Below, in pieces: positions 1 to 9,332 of a stretch of DNA of 64,000 bases. The notes under the pieces were generated by a model that was given only the letters and a program-made list of their open reading frames with translations, was not told the origin of the DNA and did not search any database. Position numbers and translations under genes: made by a program. This stretch comes from Lysobacter firmicutimachus. GTDB taxonomy: Bacteria > Pseudomonadota > Gammaproteobacteria > Xanthomonadales > Xanthomonadaceae. The DNA lies in assembly GCF_037027445.1 (NCBI RefSeq), contig NZ_JBANDL010000002.1, positions 310,001 to 374,000 on the forward strand. The letters run 5' to 3'. Each line of letters opens with the position of its first letter. The first letter of the stretch is position 1.

Positions 1-55
1 TTCCCGGGCCGAGTCATGCCGGCCCGCCCCGACGCCCCATCACGGAACCCCGCTC

Positions 56-466
56 ATGCCGCACATCGCCCTGCAGATTTCCGCCGCGCCCGACGCCGAG
101 CTGGCGCGCGCCGCCGCCGCCCTGGTCGCCGACCTCACCGTCGAGGTGTTGGGCAAACCGCGCGAACTGGTCGCGGTCGCGATCCAGTTCGTCGACCGCA
201 ACCATTGGTTCATCGACGGGCGCAGCCTGGCCGAACACCAGCGCCGCGCCTATCACCTGGACATCAGCATCACCGACGAGACCAACACCAAGGCCGAGAA
301 GGCGCGCTATCTGCAACGCATGCATGCGGCGCTGTCGGACTTGCTCGGCGACGCGCACGACACGTCTTATATCCACATCATCGATGCGCGCGCCGCCGCC
401 TACGGCTACGGCGGCCTGAGCCAGGAACAGCGCTACCAGGCCGCGCGCCAGCGCGCGGAAGGCTGA
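56..466 (+). CDS. Tautomerase family protein (MIF/CHMI-like)
   Basis: This 136-residue protein begins Met-Pro. After Met removal Pro would be the N-terminal catalytic base used throughout the tautomerase superfamily. The length is about twice that of a 4-oxalocrotonate tautomerase subunit and fits the MIF or carboxymethyl-hydroxymuconate isomerase type. Near the C-terminus lie the segments YIHIIDARAAAYGYGG, resembling the family's active-site strand. The likely role is a cytoplasmic keto-enol tautomerase, substrate unknown. It is convergent with the LysR gene (5 bp between stops). The ATG at 56 is chosen because the catalytic Pro must follow it directly. Confidence 0.75.
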   Translation: MPHIALQISAAPDAELARAAAALVADLTVEVLGKPRELVAVAIQFVDRNHWFIDGRSLAEHQRRAYHLDISITDETNTKAEKARYLQRMHAALSDLLGDAHDTSYIHIIDARAAAYGYGGLSQEQRYQAARQRAEG

Positions 467-471
467 TCCGC

Positions 472-1365
472 CTAGGCTGCCGCCGCCTGCGCGCGCAGCC
501 AGTCGCGCAGCGCGGTCACTTCCGCGCGCGGCGCGCGTTGCGGATAGACCAGCCAATGCGGGTAGCCGTCCAGCGCGAGCTCGGGGGCGAACGGCTGCAC
601 CAAGGTGCCGGCGGCGAGATCGTCGGCGACCAGGGCCAGGCTCAACAGGGCCACGCCGTGGCCGGCGATGGCGGCCTGGATGGCATGGCTCTCGTCGGTG
701 AAGCGCAGGCCCGCATCGACCTCCAGGCCGTCGACGCCGGCCAGCGCGCACCAGTTGCGCCAGGTCGGCGTGTCGGCGGTGGGGTGGCGCCATTCCGAAT
801 GCAGCAGCGCATGCTCGCGCAGGTCCTGCGGCCGGCGCAGGCCGAGGCGCGGGTTGCACACCGGCGCGAAGCGGTTCTCGATCAGGCGTTCGGCGATCAG
901 GCCGGGGTAGGGGCCGCGGCCGTAGCGGATCGCCGCGTCGGCGACGCCGGCGGCGAGGTCGACCGGGTCGTCGGAGGCGTGCAGGCGCAGGTCCAGTTGC
1001 GGCTGCGCGGCGCGAAACGAGGCCACCCGCGGCACCAGCCATTTGGCGGTGAACGACAGCGTGGCCGATAAAGTCAGCGCGCGCCGCCGGCGCCGCGCCG
1101 CGATCGCCGCGACCGCCTCGGCGAAGGCGTCGAAGCCGTCGCGCAGCACCGGATACAGCAGGGCCGCCTCGGCGGTCAGCGCAACCCGCCGGGTCTGGCG
1201 TTCGAACAGGCGCACGCCCAGTTGCTCTTCCAGCAAGCGGATCTGATGGCTGATCGCGGTCGGGGTCACCGACAACTCGTCGGCGGCGCGCTTGAAGCTA
1301 GCCAGCCGGGCGGCGGCTTCGAACGCGCGCAGGGCGCCGAGCGGGGGCAGTCGAGGGCGGCTCAT
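472..1365 (-). CDS. LysR-family transcriptional regulator (GcvA-like)
   Basis: The 297-residue protein starts with a LysR winged HTH (residues 5-65, including FKRAADELSVTPTAISHQIR and the LFERQTRRVALT wing), followed by a periplasmic-binding-protein-like effector domain (about 90-290). The phrases PLGALRAFEAAARLASF and SDDPVDLAAGVADAAIRYG are characteristic of the GcvA/AmpR branch. It is divergent from the azoreductase gene at 1506 across a 140 bp gap, the usual LysR arrangement, so that gene is its likely target. The inducer cannot be read from sequence. Confidence 0.85.
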   Translation of the reverse strand: MSRPRLPPLGALRAFEAAARLASFKRAADELSVTPTAISHQIRLLEEQLGVRLFERQTRRVALTAEAALLYPVLRDGFDAFAEAVAAIAARRRRRALTLSATLSFTAKWLVPRVASFRAAQPQLDLRLHASDDPVDLAAGVADAAIRYGRGPYPGLIAERLIENRFAPVCNPRLGLRRPQDLREHALLHSEWRHPTADTPTWRNWCALAGVDGLEVDAGLRFTDESHAIQAAIAGHGVALLSLALVADDLAAGTLVQPFAPELALDGYPHWLVYPQRAPRAEVTALRDWLRAQAAAA

Positions 1366-1505
1366 GGATGAGAAAATCTAATCCGTTCGCTGAGAAATCG
1401 GAGTTTGTCGTCTCTTTCCGGCAGATACAACATGGCTCGAAAGCCGGGTGGCGCGCCAGCGAGCGCTAACCGGGCTCATCCATAATTGCCTTCGAGACCG
1501 CCCCC

Positions 1506-2198
1506 ATGACCCGCCTGCTGCACCTGGATTCCAGTGCCCGTTCCGACAGTTCCGAACGCAGCCGCTACGGCTCGCACAGCCGCCGCCTGAGCGAGCGCTT
1601 CGTGCGCCGCTGGCGCGAACGCCGACCCGACGACGAGGTCGTCTACCGCGATGTCGGCACCGCGCCGCCGTCGCCGGTCACCGGGGCCTGGATCCATGCC
1701 GCCTTCACCCCGCACGGGCAGCGCTTGCCGTGGATGCACGAGACTCTGGCCGAGAGCGATGCCCTGGTCGACGAGCTGATCGCCGCCGACGTGATCGTCG
1801 CCGGCGTGCCGATGTACAACTTCGGCATGCCGGCGCAGTTCAAGGCCTGGATCGACAACGTGGTGCGGGTCGGCCGCACCTTCGGCTTCGATCGCCAGCG
1901 CCAGGGCGAGCCGTACTGGCCGATGCTGGCCGGCGCCGGCAAGAGCCTGGTGTTGCTGAGTTCGCGCGGCGACGTCGGTTACGGCGCCGGCGAGCGGTTG
2001 GAAGCGATCAACCACGTCGAACCCGGCGTGCTGACGCCGATGCGCTACATCGGCATCGTCGACCACCACGGCGCGGCGATCGAGTACGACGAATTCGGCG
2101 GCGAAGGGCTGCGCCTGTCGATCGAGCGCGCCGAGGCCGAGGTCGATGTCCTGGTCGAACGCCTGATCCGCCAGCACGCGCCGGCCGCCGCGGCCTGA
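1506..2198 (+). CDS. azoR: FMN-dependent NADH-azoreductase / quinone reductase
   Basis: The 230-residue flavodoxin-like protein has the N-terminal phosphate loop (LHLDSSARSDSSERS) and the VPMYNFGMPAQFKAWIDNVVRVGRTF segment, the FMN-binding and dimer signature of the AzoR/NQO-like family. The expected reaction is two-electron reduction of quinones or azo compounds with NADH in the cytosol. A longer-than-usual charged stretch follows the first helix (residues 30-50). The divergent LysR gene upstream is the probable regulator, giving an electrophile or quinone stress pair. The symbol is assigned by family only. Confidence 0.82.
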   Translation: MTRLLHLDSSARSDSSERSRYGSHSRRLSERFVRRWRERRPDDEVVYRDVGTAPPSPVTGAWIHAAFTPHGQRLPWMHETLAESDALVDELIAADVIVAGVPMYNFGMPAQFKAWIDNVVRVGRTFGFDRQRQGEPYWPMLAGAGKSLVLLSSRGDVGYGAGERLEAINHVEPGVLTPMRYIGIVDHHGAAIEYDEFGGEGLRLSIERAEAEVDVLVERLIRQHAPAAAA

Positions 2199-2324
2199 GT
2201 CCGGGTTCGAAACGCGCGACCGCTGTGCGACGCGTTTGAAGGGCGGCGGGCTTGGCGTTTGCGCCGGCCCGTCCTAAGGTGGACGACCCAATCCGCGCCC
2301 GTGCGCCGCAACCGACCCAGGTCC

Positions 2325-3104
2325 GTGCTCAGAACCGTCGCCGCCACCCGCTACGTCACGCCGCTGCGCGAGGGCGGCTCGCTGCCGGCCGTGGTCGAGG
2401 CCGACGACGACGGACTGTACGTGATGAAGTTCCGCGGCGCCGGCCAGGGTCGCAAGGCGCTGATCGCCGAGATCGTCGCCGGCGAGATCGCGCGCCGGCT
2501 GGATCTGCCGGTGCCGGAGATCGTGCTCGCCGAACTCGACCCGGAACTGGCGCGGACCGAGCCCGATCCGGAGATCCAGCACCTGATCCGCGAGAGCGCC
2601 GGGCTCAACCTGGCTCTCGACTACCTGCCCGGCTCGGTCAACTACGACCCGCTGGTCGATGCGCCGGCGGCCGCGCTGGCCTCGCGCATCGTCTGGTTCG
2701 ACGCCCTGACCACCAACGTCGACCGCACCGCGCGCAACACCAACATGCTGCTGTGGCATCGCCGCCTGACCCTGATCGATCACGGCGCGGCGCTGTACTT
2801 CCACCACGACTGGGCCAACGCCGCCGGCGCCGCCGCCAGCCGTTTCGCGCCGATCAAGGACCACGTGCTGCTGCCGTTCGCGGCCGCCCTGGCCGAGGCC
2901 GACGCCGAGCTCGCGCCGAAGCTCACCCCGGCGCTGATCGACGAGGTGGTGGCCTTGCTGCCGGACGCCTGGCTCGAGGACGAGCCAGGCTTCGCCGACG
3001 CCCGGGCCCATCGCCGCGCCTACGCCGACTATCTCCAGCGCCGCGTGCAGGCGCCGCGCGCATTCGTCGAGGAGGCGATCCATGCCCGCTCGCTCGCTGT
3101 ATGA
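2325..3104 (+). CDS. HipA-like kinase family protein
   Basis: This protein (259 residues from the GTG at 2325) matches the short HipA-type kinase family without the HipA N-terminal domain. Visible elements are a Lys-containing strand (GLYVMKFRGAGQGRKALIAEIVAGEIARRL), the catalytic-loop segment WFDALTTNVDRTARNTNML with Asp and Asn, and the metal-binding LIDHGAALYFHHDW, equivalent to the kinase DFG. An upstream TTG start at 2259 would add a poorly conserved Arg-rich extension, so GTG 2325 is preferred. The gene overlaps the DUF3037 gene by 23 bp, so the pair is translationally coupled. Substrate unknown. Confidence 0.78.
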   Translation: MLRTVAATRYVTPLREGGSLPAVVEADDDGLYVMKFRGAGQGRKALIAEIVAGEIARRLDLPVPEIVLAELDPELARTEPDPEIQHLIRESAGLNLALDYLPGSVNYDPLVDAPAAALASRIVWFDALTTNVDRTARNTNMLLWHRRLTLIDHGAALYFHHDWANAAGAAASRFAPIKDHVLLPFAAALAEADAELAPKLTPALIDEVVALLPDAWLEDEPGFADARAHRRAYADYLQRRVQAPRAFVEEAIHARSLAV

Positions 3105-3477
3105 CTATGCGGTGATCCGCGTGGTGCCGCGGGTCGAGCGCGAGGAATTCGTCAACGTCGGCGTGCTGGTGTCGTGCCCGGCGGCCGGCCTGCTCGCGGC
3201 CGGCATCGAGCTCGACGAGGCGCGGCTGCGCGCGCTCGACCCCGGCGTCGACGTCGAGGCGGTGCGCCTGCACCTGCAGGCGATCGAGCGCATTTGCCGC
3301 GGCGGCCGCGACGCCGGCCCGATCGGCCAGTTGCCGGCGCGCGCGCGCTTCCACTGGCTGACCGCCAAGCGCAGCTCGATCATCCAGATGTCGGCGGTGC
3401 ATACCGGCCGCTGCCTGCAGGCCGCGGACATCGTCGAGCACCTGCTCGAACGCATGGTGCGCACGCCGCGCACTTGA
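3082..3477 (+). CDS. DUF3037 domain protein, partner of the HipA-like kinase
   Basis: The 131-residue protein carries the DUF3037 pattern: LYDYAVIRVVPRVEREEFVNVGVLVSCP at the N-terminus and the FHWLTAKRSSIIQMSAVHTG motif near residue 95. It starts inside the preceding HipA-like kinase gene (23 bp overlap). This gene order recurs in many bacteria from general knowledge of the family. No enzymatic residues can be identified. A role as kinase partner, substrate or neutraliser is plausible by analogy with HipBA but is inference. Confidence 0.8.
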   Translation: MPARSLYDYAVIRVVPRVEREEFVNVGVLVSCPAAGLLAAGIELDEARLRALDPGVDVEAVRLHLQAIERICRGGRDAGPIGQLPARARFHWLTAKRSSIIQMSAVHTGRCLQAADIVEHLLERMVRTPRT

Positions 3478-3543
3478 AGCGCGGCCGCGGCGGTCTTATG
3501 TTCGTGCCGCCGCACGACGCGGCCGACCCGGGAGAACGGCAGG

Positions 3544-4452
3544 ATGCGGCAGGACCACGACAGGCTCGACGACACCGCCGACGCGGCCGATCTGGCGCGC
3601 GCGGTGGCGCTGCTGGAAACGCCGTCGCTGACCGCGCGGATGACCGCGTTGGCCGGCGCGCCGATCGAGTTCGGCCTGTCCAAGCTGCCGGGCTTCGTCA
3701 ACCGCAGGATCCAGAGCATCGTCCACGGCGCCTTGCACAAGGCCGCCGCGGCGGCGCTGTGGACGGTCAAGGACCAGCCCAACAAGGCTTCCTCGACCAA
3801 GAGCCACAAGTTCGCCGCCGGCGCGGTCGGCGCGCTCGGCGGCTTCTTCGGCGCCGCCGGCCTGGCCGCGGAGCTGCCGGTATCGACCGTGGTGATGATG
3901 CGCGCGGTCGCCGACATCGCCCGCGCCGAAGGCTTTTCCCTGGCCGATCCCGAAGTGCAGGCGGCCTGCGTGGAAGTGTTCGCCTTCGGCGGCGGCAGCG
4001 ACGAGGACGATGCCTCCGCTTCGGGCTATTACGCAGTGCGCACCGCGCTGGCCGAGGTCGGCCGGCAGGAACTGGCCGGCCTGGCCAGCCGGCGCGGCGC
4101 CCAGCACGCCACCCACGCTTACGCCAAGAAGCAGGCCACCGCCTGGATGAGCAAGCTGGTCGACGTGGTCGCGACCCGCTTCGGCGTGGTGGTCGGCGAA
4201 AAGACCGCCGCGCAGTTGGTGCCGGTGATCGGCGCGGCCACCGCGGCGACGATGAACGTGTTGTTCACCAATCACTACCAGGACATGGCGCGCGGCCATT
4301 TCATCGTCAAGCGCCTGGAGCGCAAGTACGGCGCCGAGCGGGTCGCACGCGCCTACCAGCGCCAGCGCAGCGATCCGCTGCCGCTGCAGGCGCCGGCGAA
4401 GCCGCCGGCGGCGTTGCCGCCGCCGCGAGGGGACGATGCGGCGGGCCAGTGA
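3544..4452 (+). CDS. EcsC family protein
   Basis: The 302-residue protein has the EcsC core: a Gly/Ala-rich amphipathic hairpin (KFAAGAVGALGGFFGAAGLAAELPVSTVVMMRAVADIAR, residues 80-120) and the second hydrophobic segment VGEKTAAQLVPVIGAATAATMNVLFTNHYQDMARGHF (215-255). EcsC proteins are membrane-associated proteins of unknown biochemical function. The Ala/Pro-rich C-terminal tail (from about 280) is low complexity. An AGG lies shortly before the ATG. It stands alone and is convergent with the two-component system. Confidence 0.82.
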   Translation: MRQDHDRLDDTADAADLARAVALLETPSLTARMTALAGAPIEFGLSKLPGFVNRRIQSIVHGALHKAAAAALWTVKDQPNKASSTKSHKFAAGAVGALGGFFGAAGLAAELPVSTVVMMRAVADIARAEGFSLADPEVQAACVEVFAFGGGSDEDDASASGYYAVRTALAEVGRQELAGLASRRGAQHATHAYAKKQATAWMSKLVDVVATRFGVVVGEKTAAQLVPVIGAATAATMNVLFTNHYQDMARGHFIVKRLERKYGAERVARAYQRQRSDPLPLQAPAKPPAALPPPRGDDAAGQ

Positions 4453-4591
4453 GGTCCCCTCACCCCAACCCCCTCCCGCTTGCGTGAATGCCGGGTCCGC
4501 TCCCTTCTCCCGCTTGCGGAAGAAGGCGGCCCGAAGGGCCGGATGAGGGCAGGCCGGTTCCAGCGAACCGGAACTGGCCGGAAAGCGCCGC
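4453..4591. repeat. Intergenic repeat-like block with stacked hairpins between convergent genes
   Basis: The gap between ecsC-like and kinase stops holds phrases typical of dispersed xanthomonad intergenic repeats (CTCACCCCAACCCCCTCCCG, TTCTCCCGCTTGCGGAAGAAGG) followed by GGCCC-gaa-GGGCC. A perfect 7-bp stem CCGGTTC-cagc-GAACCGG lies at 4554-4571. It probably serves as a bidirectional transcript end and may be a copy of a genome-wide REP-like element. Copy number cannot be judged from one window. Confidence 0.45.
4554..4571. terminator. Perfect 7-bp hairpin between convergent transcripts
   Basis: Stem CCGGTTC / GAACCGG with a four-base loop lies between the stops of the EcsC gene (plus) and the sensor kinase (minus). 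There is no clear U-tract, so it could act as a roadblock or 3'-end stabiliser rather than a canonical intrinsic terminator. Confidence 0.4.
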
Positions 4592-5870
4592 TCACCCCGG
4601 CCGCAAACTCAGCGTCGTGCGCGCGCCGCGTTCGGCCGGATCGAAGCGCAGCCGCCAGCCCAGGTGTTCGCACAGCCGCGAGATCAGGTCCAGGCCGATC
4701 CCGCCGCCCTCGCGGCCGTCGCGGGCGACCCGGGCGTAGAGCGCGCTGATCTCCTCCGGGCTCATGCCGTGGCCCGGGTCCTCGATCACCACCGTGGCGT
4801 CGGGGTCGAGCCGGACCGCGATCTCGCCGCGGTCGCTGTTCTCGATCGCATTGCGCAACAGATTGCCGATCGCCGCCTGCACGATCGGCAGCGGCGCGAC
4901 GATCTCGCACGGCGGCAGCGGCGCCAACGCCAGACGCAGGTCTTTGTCGCGGCACAGATGGCGGTGGTCTTCGACGATCTCCGGCAGCAACTGGTCCAGC
5001 GCGACTCGGTCGCTGCTCGCGGCCAGGCGCTGCGGATCCTTGGCCAGCACCAGCAACAACGACACCAGTTGCTCGACGTCGCGTGCGGTGCGGTGGATGC
5101 GGGCCAGGTGCTGGCGCGCGCCGGAGGGCAGGTCGGGTTGGGCCAGCGCCAGCTCGGTGGAGCCGGCGATCACCGCGATCGGCGTGCGCAGCTCGTGGCT
5201 GGCGCTGTCGATGAAGGCGCGTTCGCGCTCGACGAAGCGATCGTTGCGGGCGACGTAGTCGTTGACCGCGTCGGCGATCACCACCAGCTCCGAGCTGGCC
5301 GAGTCGGGCAGCTCGATCCGTTGCCCGGCGCGGTCGGGCTGCAGGCCGCCGATGCGCTGCGCGAGCAGGGTCAGCGGCCGCACCAGCCGGCGCACGCCCC
5401 AGGCGATCACCAGGCACAGGGTCAGCAGGGTGGTGATGGCCGAGCCGGCGATGGTCAGGGCCAGATCGAACTCCAGGTGCTCCATGTCCTCGATGTCGAG
5501 CGACAGGGTCAGGCGGCGGCCGTCGACGTCGCGCACCAGCACCACGTGCTCGATGCCGTCGGATTCGATGTCGTCGTGCATGCCCGGGCCGAGCGCGCGC
5601 AGCGCCGGCGGCGCCGGCCGGGTCGCGCTGTCGTACAGGCTCAGCGACTTGGTGTCGGTCCAGCGGTAGCCCGGTTCGTTGCGGCTGCGCTCGACGAAAT
5701 GCTCGAGCTCGGTATTCATCAACGACGCCCACACCATGCGCTCGGCGTGCTCGTTGACCACGACCCCCTGCACGATCACCACCGCCGCCAAGACCAGCAG
5801 GGCATAGCCGAGCAAGCCGAGCAGGATGCGCCGGCTCAGACTGCTGCGCCGCCGCGGCGCTGCGGCTGGC

Positions 5871-5878
<8 letters not shown>
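4592..5878 (-). CDS. Sensor histidine kinase of a lipid A-linked two-component system
   Basis: The 428-residue protein has a first TM helix (about 14-40), a periplasmic sensor region rich in acidic residues (to about 155), a second TM helix, a HAMP-like linker, the H-box SASHELRTPIAVIAG, an N-box (NLLRNAIENS) and G-boxes (EDPGHGMS, GGGIGLDLI). The start is MTEPAAAP, overlapping the response-regulator stop by 8 bp; an upstream in-frame Met would extend into that gene. The pair is divergent from a PAP2 phosphatase and a phosphoethanolamine transferase, as for PmrAB-like systems. A periplasmic signal such as cationic peptides or metals is inference. Confidence 0.88.
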
Positions 5879-6575
<697 letters not shown>

Positions 6576-6833
6576 GCGCCGGGTTCTCCCGCCGCCCGAG
6601 GCGGCCCGATCCGAGGTTGCCCGCCCCGAGTGTGCCCGAGCCGGCGCGTGGATGCGCGAGCCGGGGCCGCGGGCGGTCGCGGGGCAGTCCGCCAGCATCG
6701 CCCGGCGGCTGTCGGAATAGCGTCGAAAGCGATCGGGCCGGGCACCCCGCAGCCGGCCGGCGCTGCCGCGGCTGGCCGGTTTAACGCCGGCGGAACTTCG
6801 CTCCGACCGCTCTCCGACAGGGCGGTTTCGATC

Positions 6834-7670
6834 ATGCCGCATCCCCGCTCCGGGCCGGACGCGCTGTCCGGACTGCCGCCCTTGCCGATGATCGAAACTA
6901 CGACCGTTCCACTGAATCCTGTCGCCGGGCCGGCCCGCAGCGCGGCCGGAGCGTCGCGGCGCTTCCTGCTCCGGCATGCGGCCTGGCCGGCGGTGGCGTT
7001 GCTGGTAGCGAGCCTGGCGACGATGGCCGCCGGCGGCGATTTCTGGTGGGCGGACCGGCTGTACGCCTGGCAAGGCGCGCGCTGGGCCTGGCAGAACGCC
7101 TACCTCACCGAGCACCTGATCCACCGTTTCGGCCGCGACGCCAGCGCCGCGGCGTGGCTGGGCGTGCTGGCCTTGTGGCTGGGCGCGCGCCTGCGTCCGG
7201 GGCGGAACGAGTGGCGGCGCCCGCTGGGCTATCTGTTGCTGGCGGTGTTGATCTCGGTCGGACTGGTATCCGGACTCAAGCAACTGACCGGCATGGACTG
7301 CCCCTGGGATCTGCAGCGCTACGGCGGCGGACATCCCTTCGTCGGCTGGCTGGCGGCGCGTCCGGCGGGACTCGGCCGCGGGCGCTGCTTTCCCGCCGGC
7401 CATGCCAGCGCCGGCTATGCCTGGGTCGCGCTGTATTTCTTCTTCCTCGCCGTGCGGCCGCGCCGGCGTTGGCTGGGCTTGGCGATCGGACTCGGCTCCG
7501 GCCTGTTGTTCGGCTTCGGCCAGCAATTGCGTGGCGCCCACTTTCTGTCCCACGACGTGTGGAGTCTGGCGATCGCGTGGTTCGCATCGCTCGCCCTGTA
7601 TCTGGCGACGATGGCGCGGCCGGCGCCGGCCGCGGCGATCGGTCCGCGTTCGCGGAGCGTCGGTCGATGA
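6834..7670 (+). CDS. PAP2-family membrane phosphatase (LpxE-like)
   Basis: The 278-residue membrane protein has about six hydrophobic helices. PAP2 catalytic motifs are present in order: GLKQLTGMDCPW, the RCFPAGHASAGYAW block (PSGH equivalent), and LRGAHFLSHDVWS with the final HxxxD-type residues. It would remove phosphate from a lipid diphosphate, probably lipid A, at the periplasmic face. An alternative ATG at 6888 shortens the N-terminus by 18 residues. The stop overlaps the next gene in an ATGA, so the two modify lipid A phosphates together: dephosphorylation and phosphoethanolamine addition. Confidence 0.8.
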   Translation: MPHPRSGPDALSGLPPLPMIETTTVPLNPVAGPARSAAGASRRFLLRHAAWPAVALLVASLATMAAGGDFWWADRLYAWQGARWAWQNAYLTEHLIHRFGRDASAAAWLGVLALWLGARLRPGRNEWRRPLGYLLLAVLISVGLVSGLKQLTGMDCPWDLQRYGGGHPFVGWLAARPAGLGRGRCFPAGHASAGYAWVALYFFFLAVRPRRRWLGLAIGLGSGLLFGFGQQLRGAHFLSHDVWSLAIAWFASLALYLATMARPAPAAAIGPRSRSVGR

Positions 7671-9325
7671 GCATCGTCGCCCGTTCCGTGCCGCGTTGGC
7701 CCGCCTGGATCGGCTACCGGCCGCAGGCCAGCGTCGAAACCGTGGCCCTGCTGGCCAGCCTGTTTTTCGCCGGCTGCGCCAACGCTGCGTTCTGGCGCGC
7801 CGCCGCCGCCGCGGGCGCGCTCGACGGTGCGCGCGGGCTGTGGGTCGGCGCCTGCATCGGCCTGGCGGTGGTGGCGATCAACTTCGCCTTGTTGGCCAGC
7901 GTGCTCAATCGCTGGACGCTCAAGCCGCTGTTGACCGTGCTGCTGCTGGTCACCGCCGCGGCGGCGCATTTCATGAGCCAGTACGGGGTCTATCTGGACA
8001 CCGGCATGATCCGCAACGTGCTGCAGTCCGACGGCCGCGAGTCCGGCGAGCTGCTCAGCCTGGGACTGTTGCCGCCGCTGCTGGCGTTCGGCGTGCTGCC
8101 GGCGCTTTTGCTGTGGCGGGTGCGGGTGGTCGAGCGACCGTGGACGCAGGCGCTGTGGCGCCGCCTGGTCGCGGTGGCCGCGGCGCTGGTGCTGGCGATG
8201 CTGGCCTTGCTAGGCGCGTTCCAGGACATCTCGGCGCTGATGCGCAACCACAAGGAAATGCGCCACCTGGTGACCCCGGCCAACTACCTGGTGTCGCTGA
8301 CCCGGGTCGCGTTCGACGACTCGGCTTCCAAGGTGCGCGGCCGCGCGCCGATCGGCACCGACGCCCGCATCGCCGCGCGTCCGGCCGGCGGCAAGCCGCG
8401 GCTGTTGGTGATCGTGGTCGGCGAGACCGTGCGCGCGCAGAACTGGGGGCTCAACGGCTACGCCCGCCAGACCACCCCGGAACTGGCGCGGATCGGCCCG
8501 GTCAACTTCACCGACGTCGTCGCCTGCGGCAGCAGCACCGAAGTCTCGGTGCCGTGCATGTTCTCGCCGTTCGGCCGGCGCAACTACGACAAGGGCCGGA
8601 TCCAGGGCAGCGAATCGCTGCTCAACGTGCTCGAGTACGCCGGCATCCACACCCTGTGGCGCGACAATCAGACCGGCTGCAAGAACGTGTGCAAGGGACT
8701 GGCGTTCGAGTCTTTCGAGCACGACAGCGATCCGGCCTACTGCAATGCCGAGGGCTGCTCGGACCTGGTGATGCTGCGCGGCCTGCGCGAGCGCCTGGCC
8801 GCGCAGCCGGGCGATGCGGTGGTGGTGCTGCATCAGCTCGGCAACCACGGGCCCAGCTACTTCCGCCGCTATCCGGCGCAGCTGCGCCGCTTCGTCCCGA
8901 CCTGCGACACCAACGAGCTCGGCCGCTGCAGCCGCGAGCAGATCGTCAACGCCTACGACAACGCGATCCTGGCCACCGACGCGTTCCTCGCCCGCAGCAT
9001 CCGCGCCCTGGCCGAGGACGGCAGCCGCGACAGCGCGCTGATCTACGTGTCCGACCACGGCGAGTCGCTGGGCGAGAACGGCCTGTACCTGCACGGCGTG
9101 CCGTATGCGATCGCGCCGCAGACCCAGACCCGGGTGCCGATGACGATGTGGTTCTCGCCCGGTTTCGCCGCCTCGCGCGGGCTCGACCTGCGCTGCCTGC
9201 GCCGCGAAGCGCTGCGGCCGGCCAGCCACGACAACCTGTTCCACTCGGTGCTCGGGCTGATGCAGGTCCGGACTTCGGTCTACGCGCGCGAACTCGACCT
9301 GTTCGCGCCCTGCGCTCCGGCTTGA
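7667..9325 (+). CDS. eptA: Lipid A phosphoethanolamine transferase, sulfatase family
   Basis: The 552-residue protein has five N-terminal TM helices (to about 190) and a periplasmic alkaline-phosphatase-like domain. Visible signatures are VVGETVRAQNWGLNGY, the catalytic Thr block ACGSSTEVSVPCMFS, WRDNQTGCKNVCKG, and the metal-binding VSDHGESLGENGLYLHG. Multiple cysteines in the soluble domain match the disulfides of EptA enzymes. It transfers phosphoethanolamine from phosphatidylethanolamine to lipid A, lowering negative charge and polymyxin binding. It is coupled by ATGA to the PAP2 gene. Confidence 0.88.
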   Translation: MSIVARSVPRWPAWIGYRPQASVETVALLASLFFAGCANAAFWRAAAAAGALDGARGLWVGACIGLAVVAINFALLASVLNRWTLKPLLTVLLLVTAAAAHFMSQYGVYLDTGMIRNVLQSDGRESGELLSLGLLPPLLAFGVLPALLLWRVRVVERPWTQALWRRLVAVAAALVLAMLALLGAFQDISALMRNHKEMRHLVTPANYLVSLTRVAFDDSASKVRGRAPIGTDARIAARPAGGKPRLLVIVVGETVRAQNWGLNGYARQTTPELARIGPVNFTDVVACGSSTEVSVPCMFSPFGRRNYDKGRIQGSESLLNVLEYAGIHTLWRDNQTGCKNVCKGLAFESFEHDSDPAYCNAEGCSDLVMLRGLRERLAAQPGDAVVVLHQLGNHGPSYFRRYPAQLRRFVPTCDTNELGRCSREQIVNAYDNAILATDAFLARSIRALAEDGSRDSALIYVSDHGESLGENGLYLHGVPYAIAPQTQTRVPMTMWFSPGFAASRGLDLRCLRREALRPASHDNLFHSVLGLMQVRTSVYARELDLFAPCAPA

Positions 9326-9332
9326 GCGGCGT

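Noticed and set aside
7046..7666. A 207-codon N-terminal extension of the EptA-like protein
   Set aside because: It overlaps the PAP2 phosphatase gene, which has clear motifs in another frame. EptA-like TM helices begin at ATG 7667.
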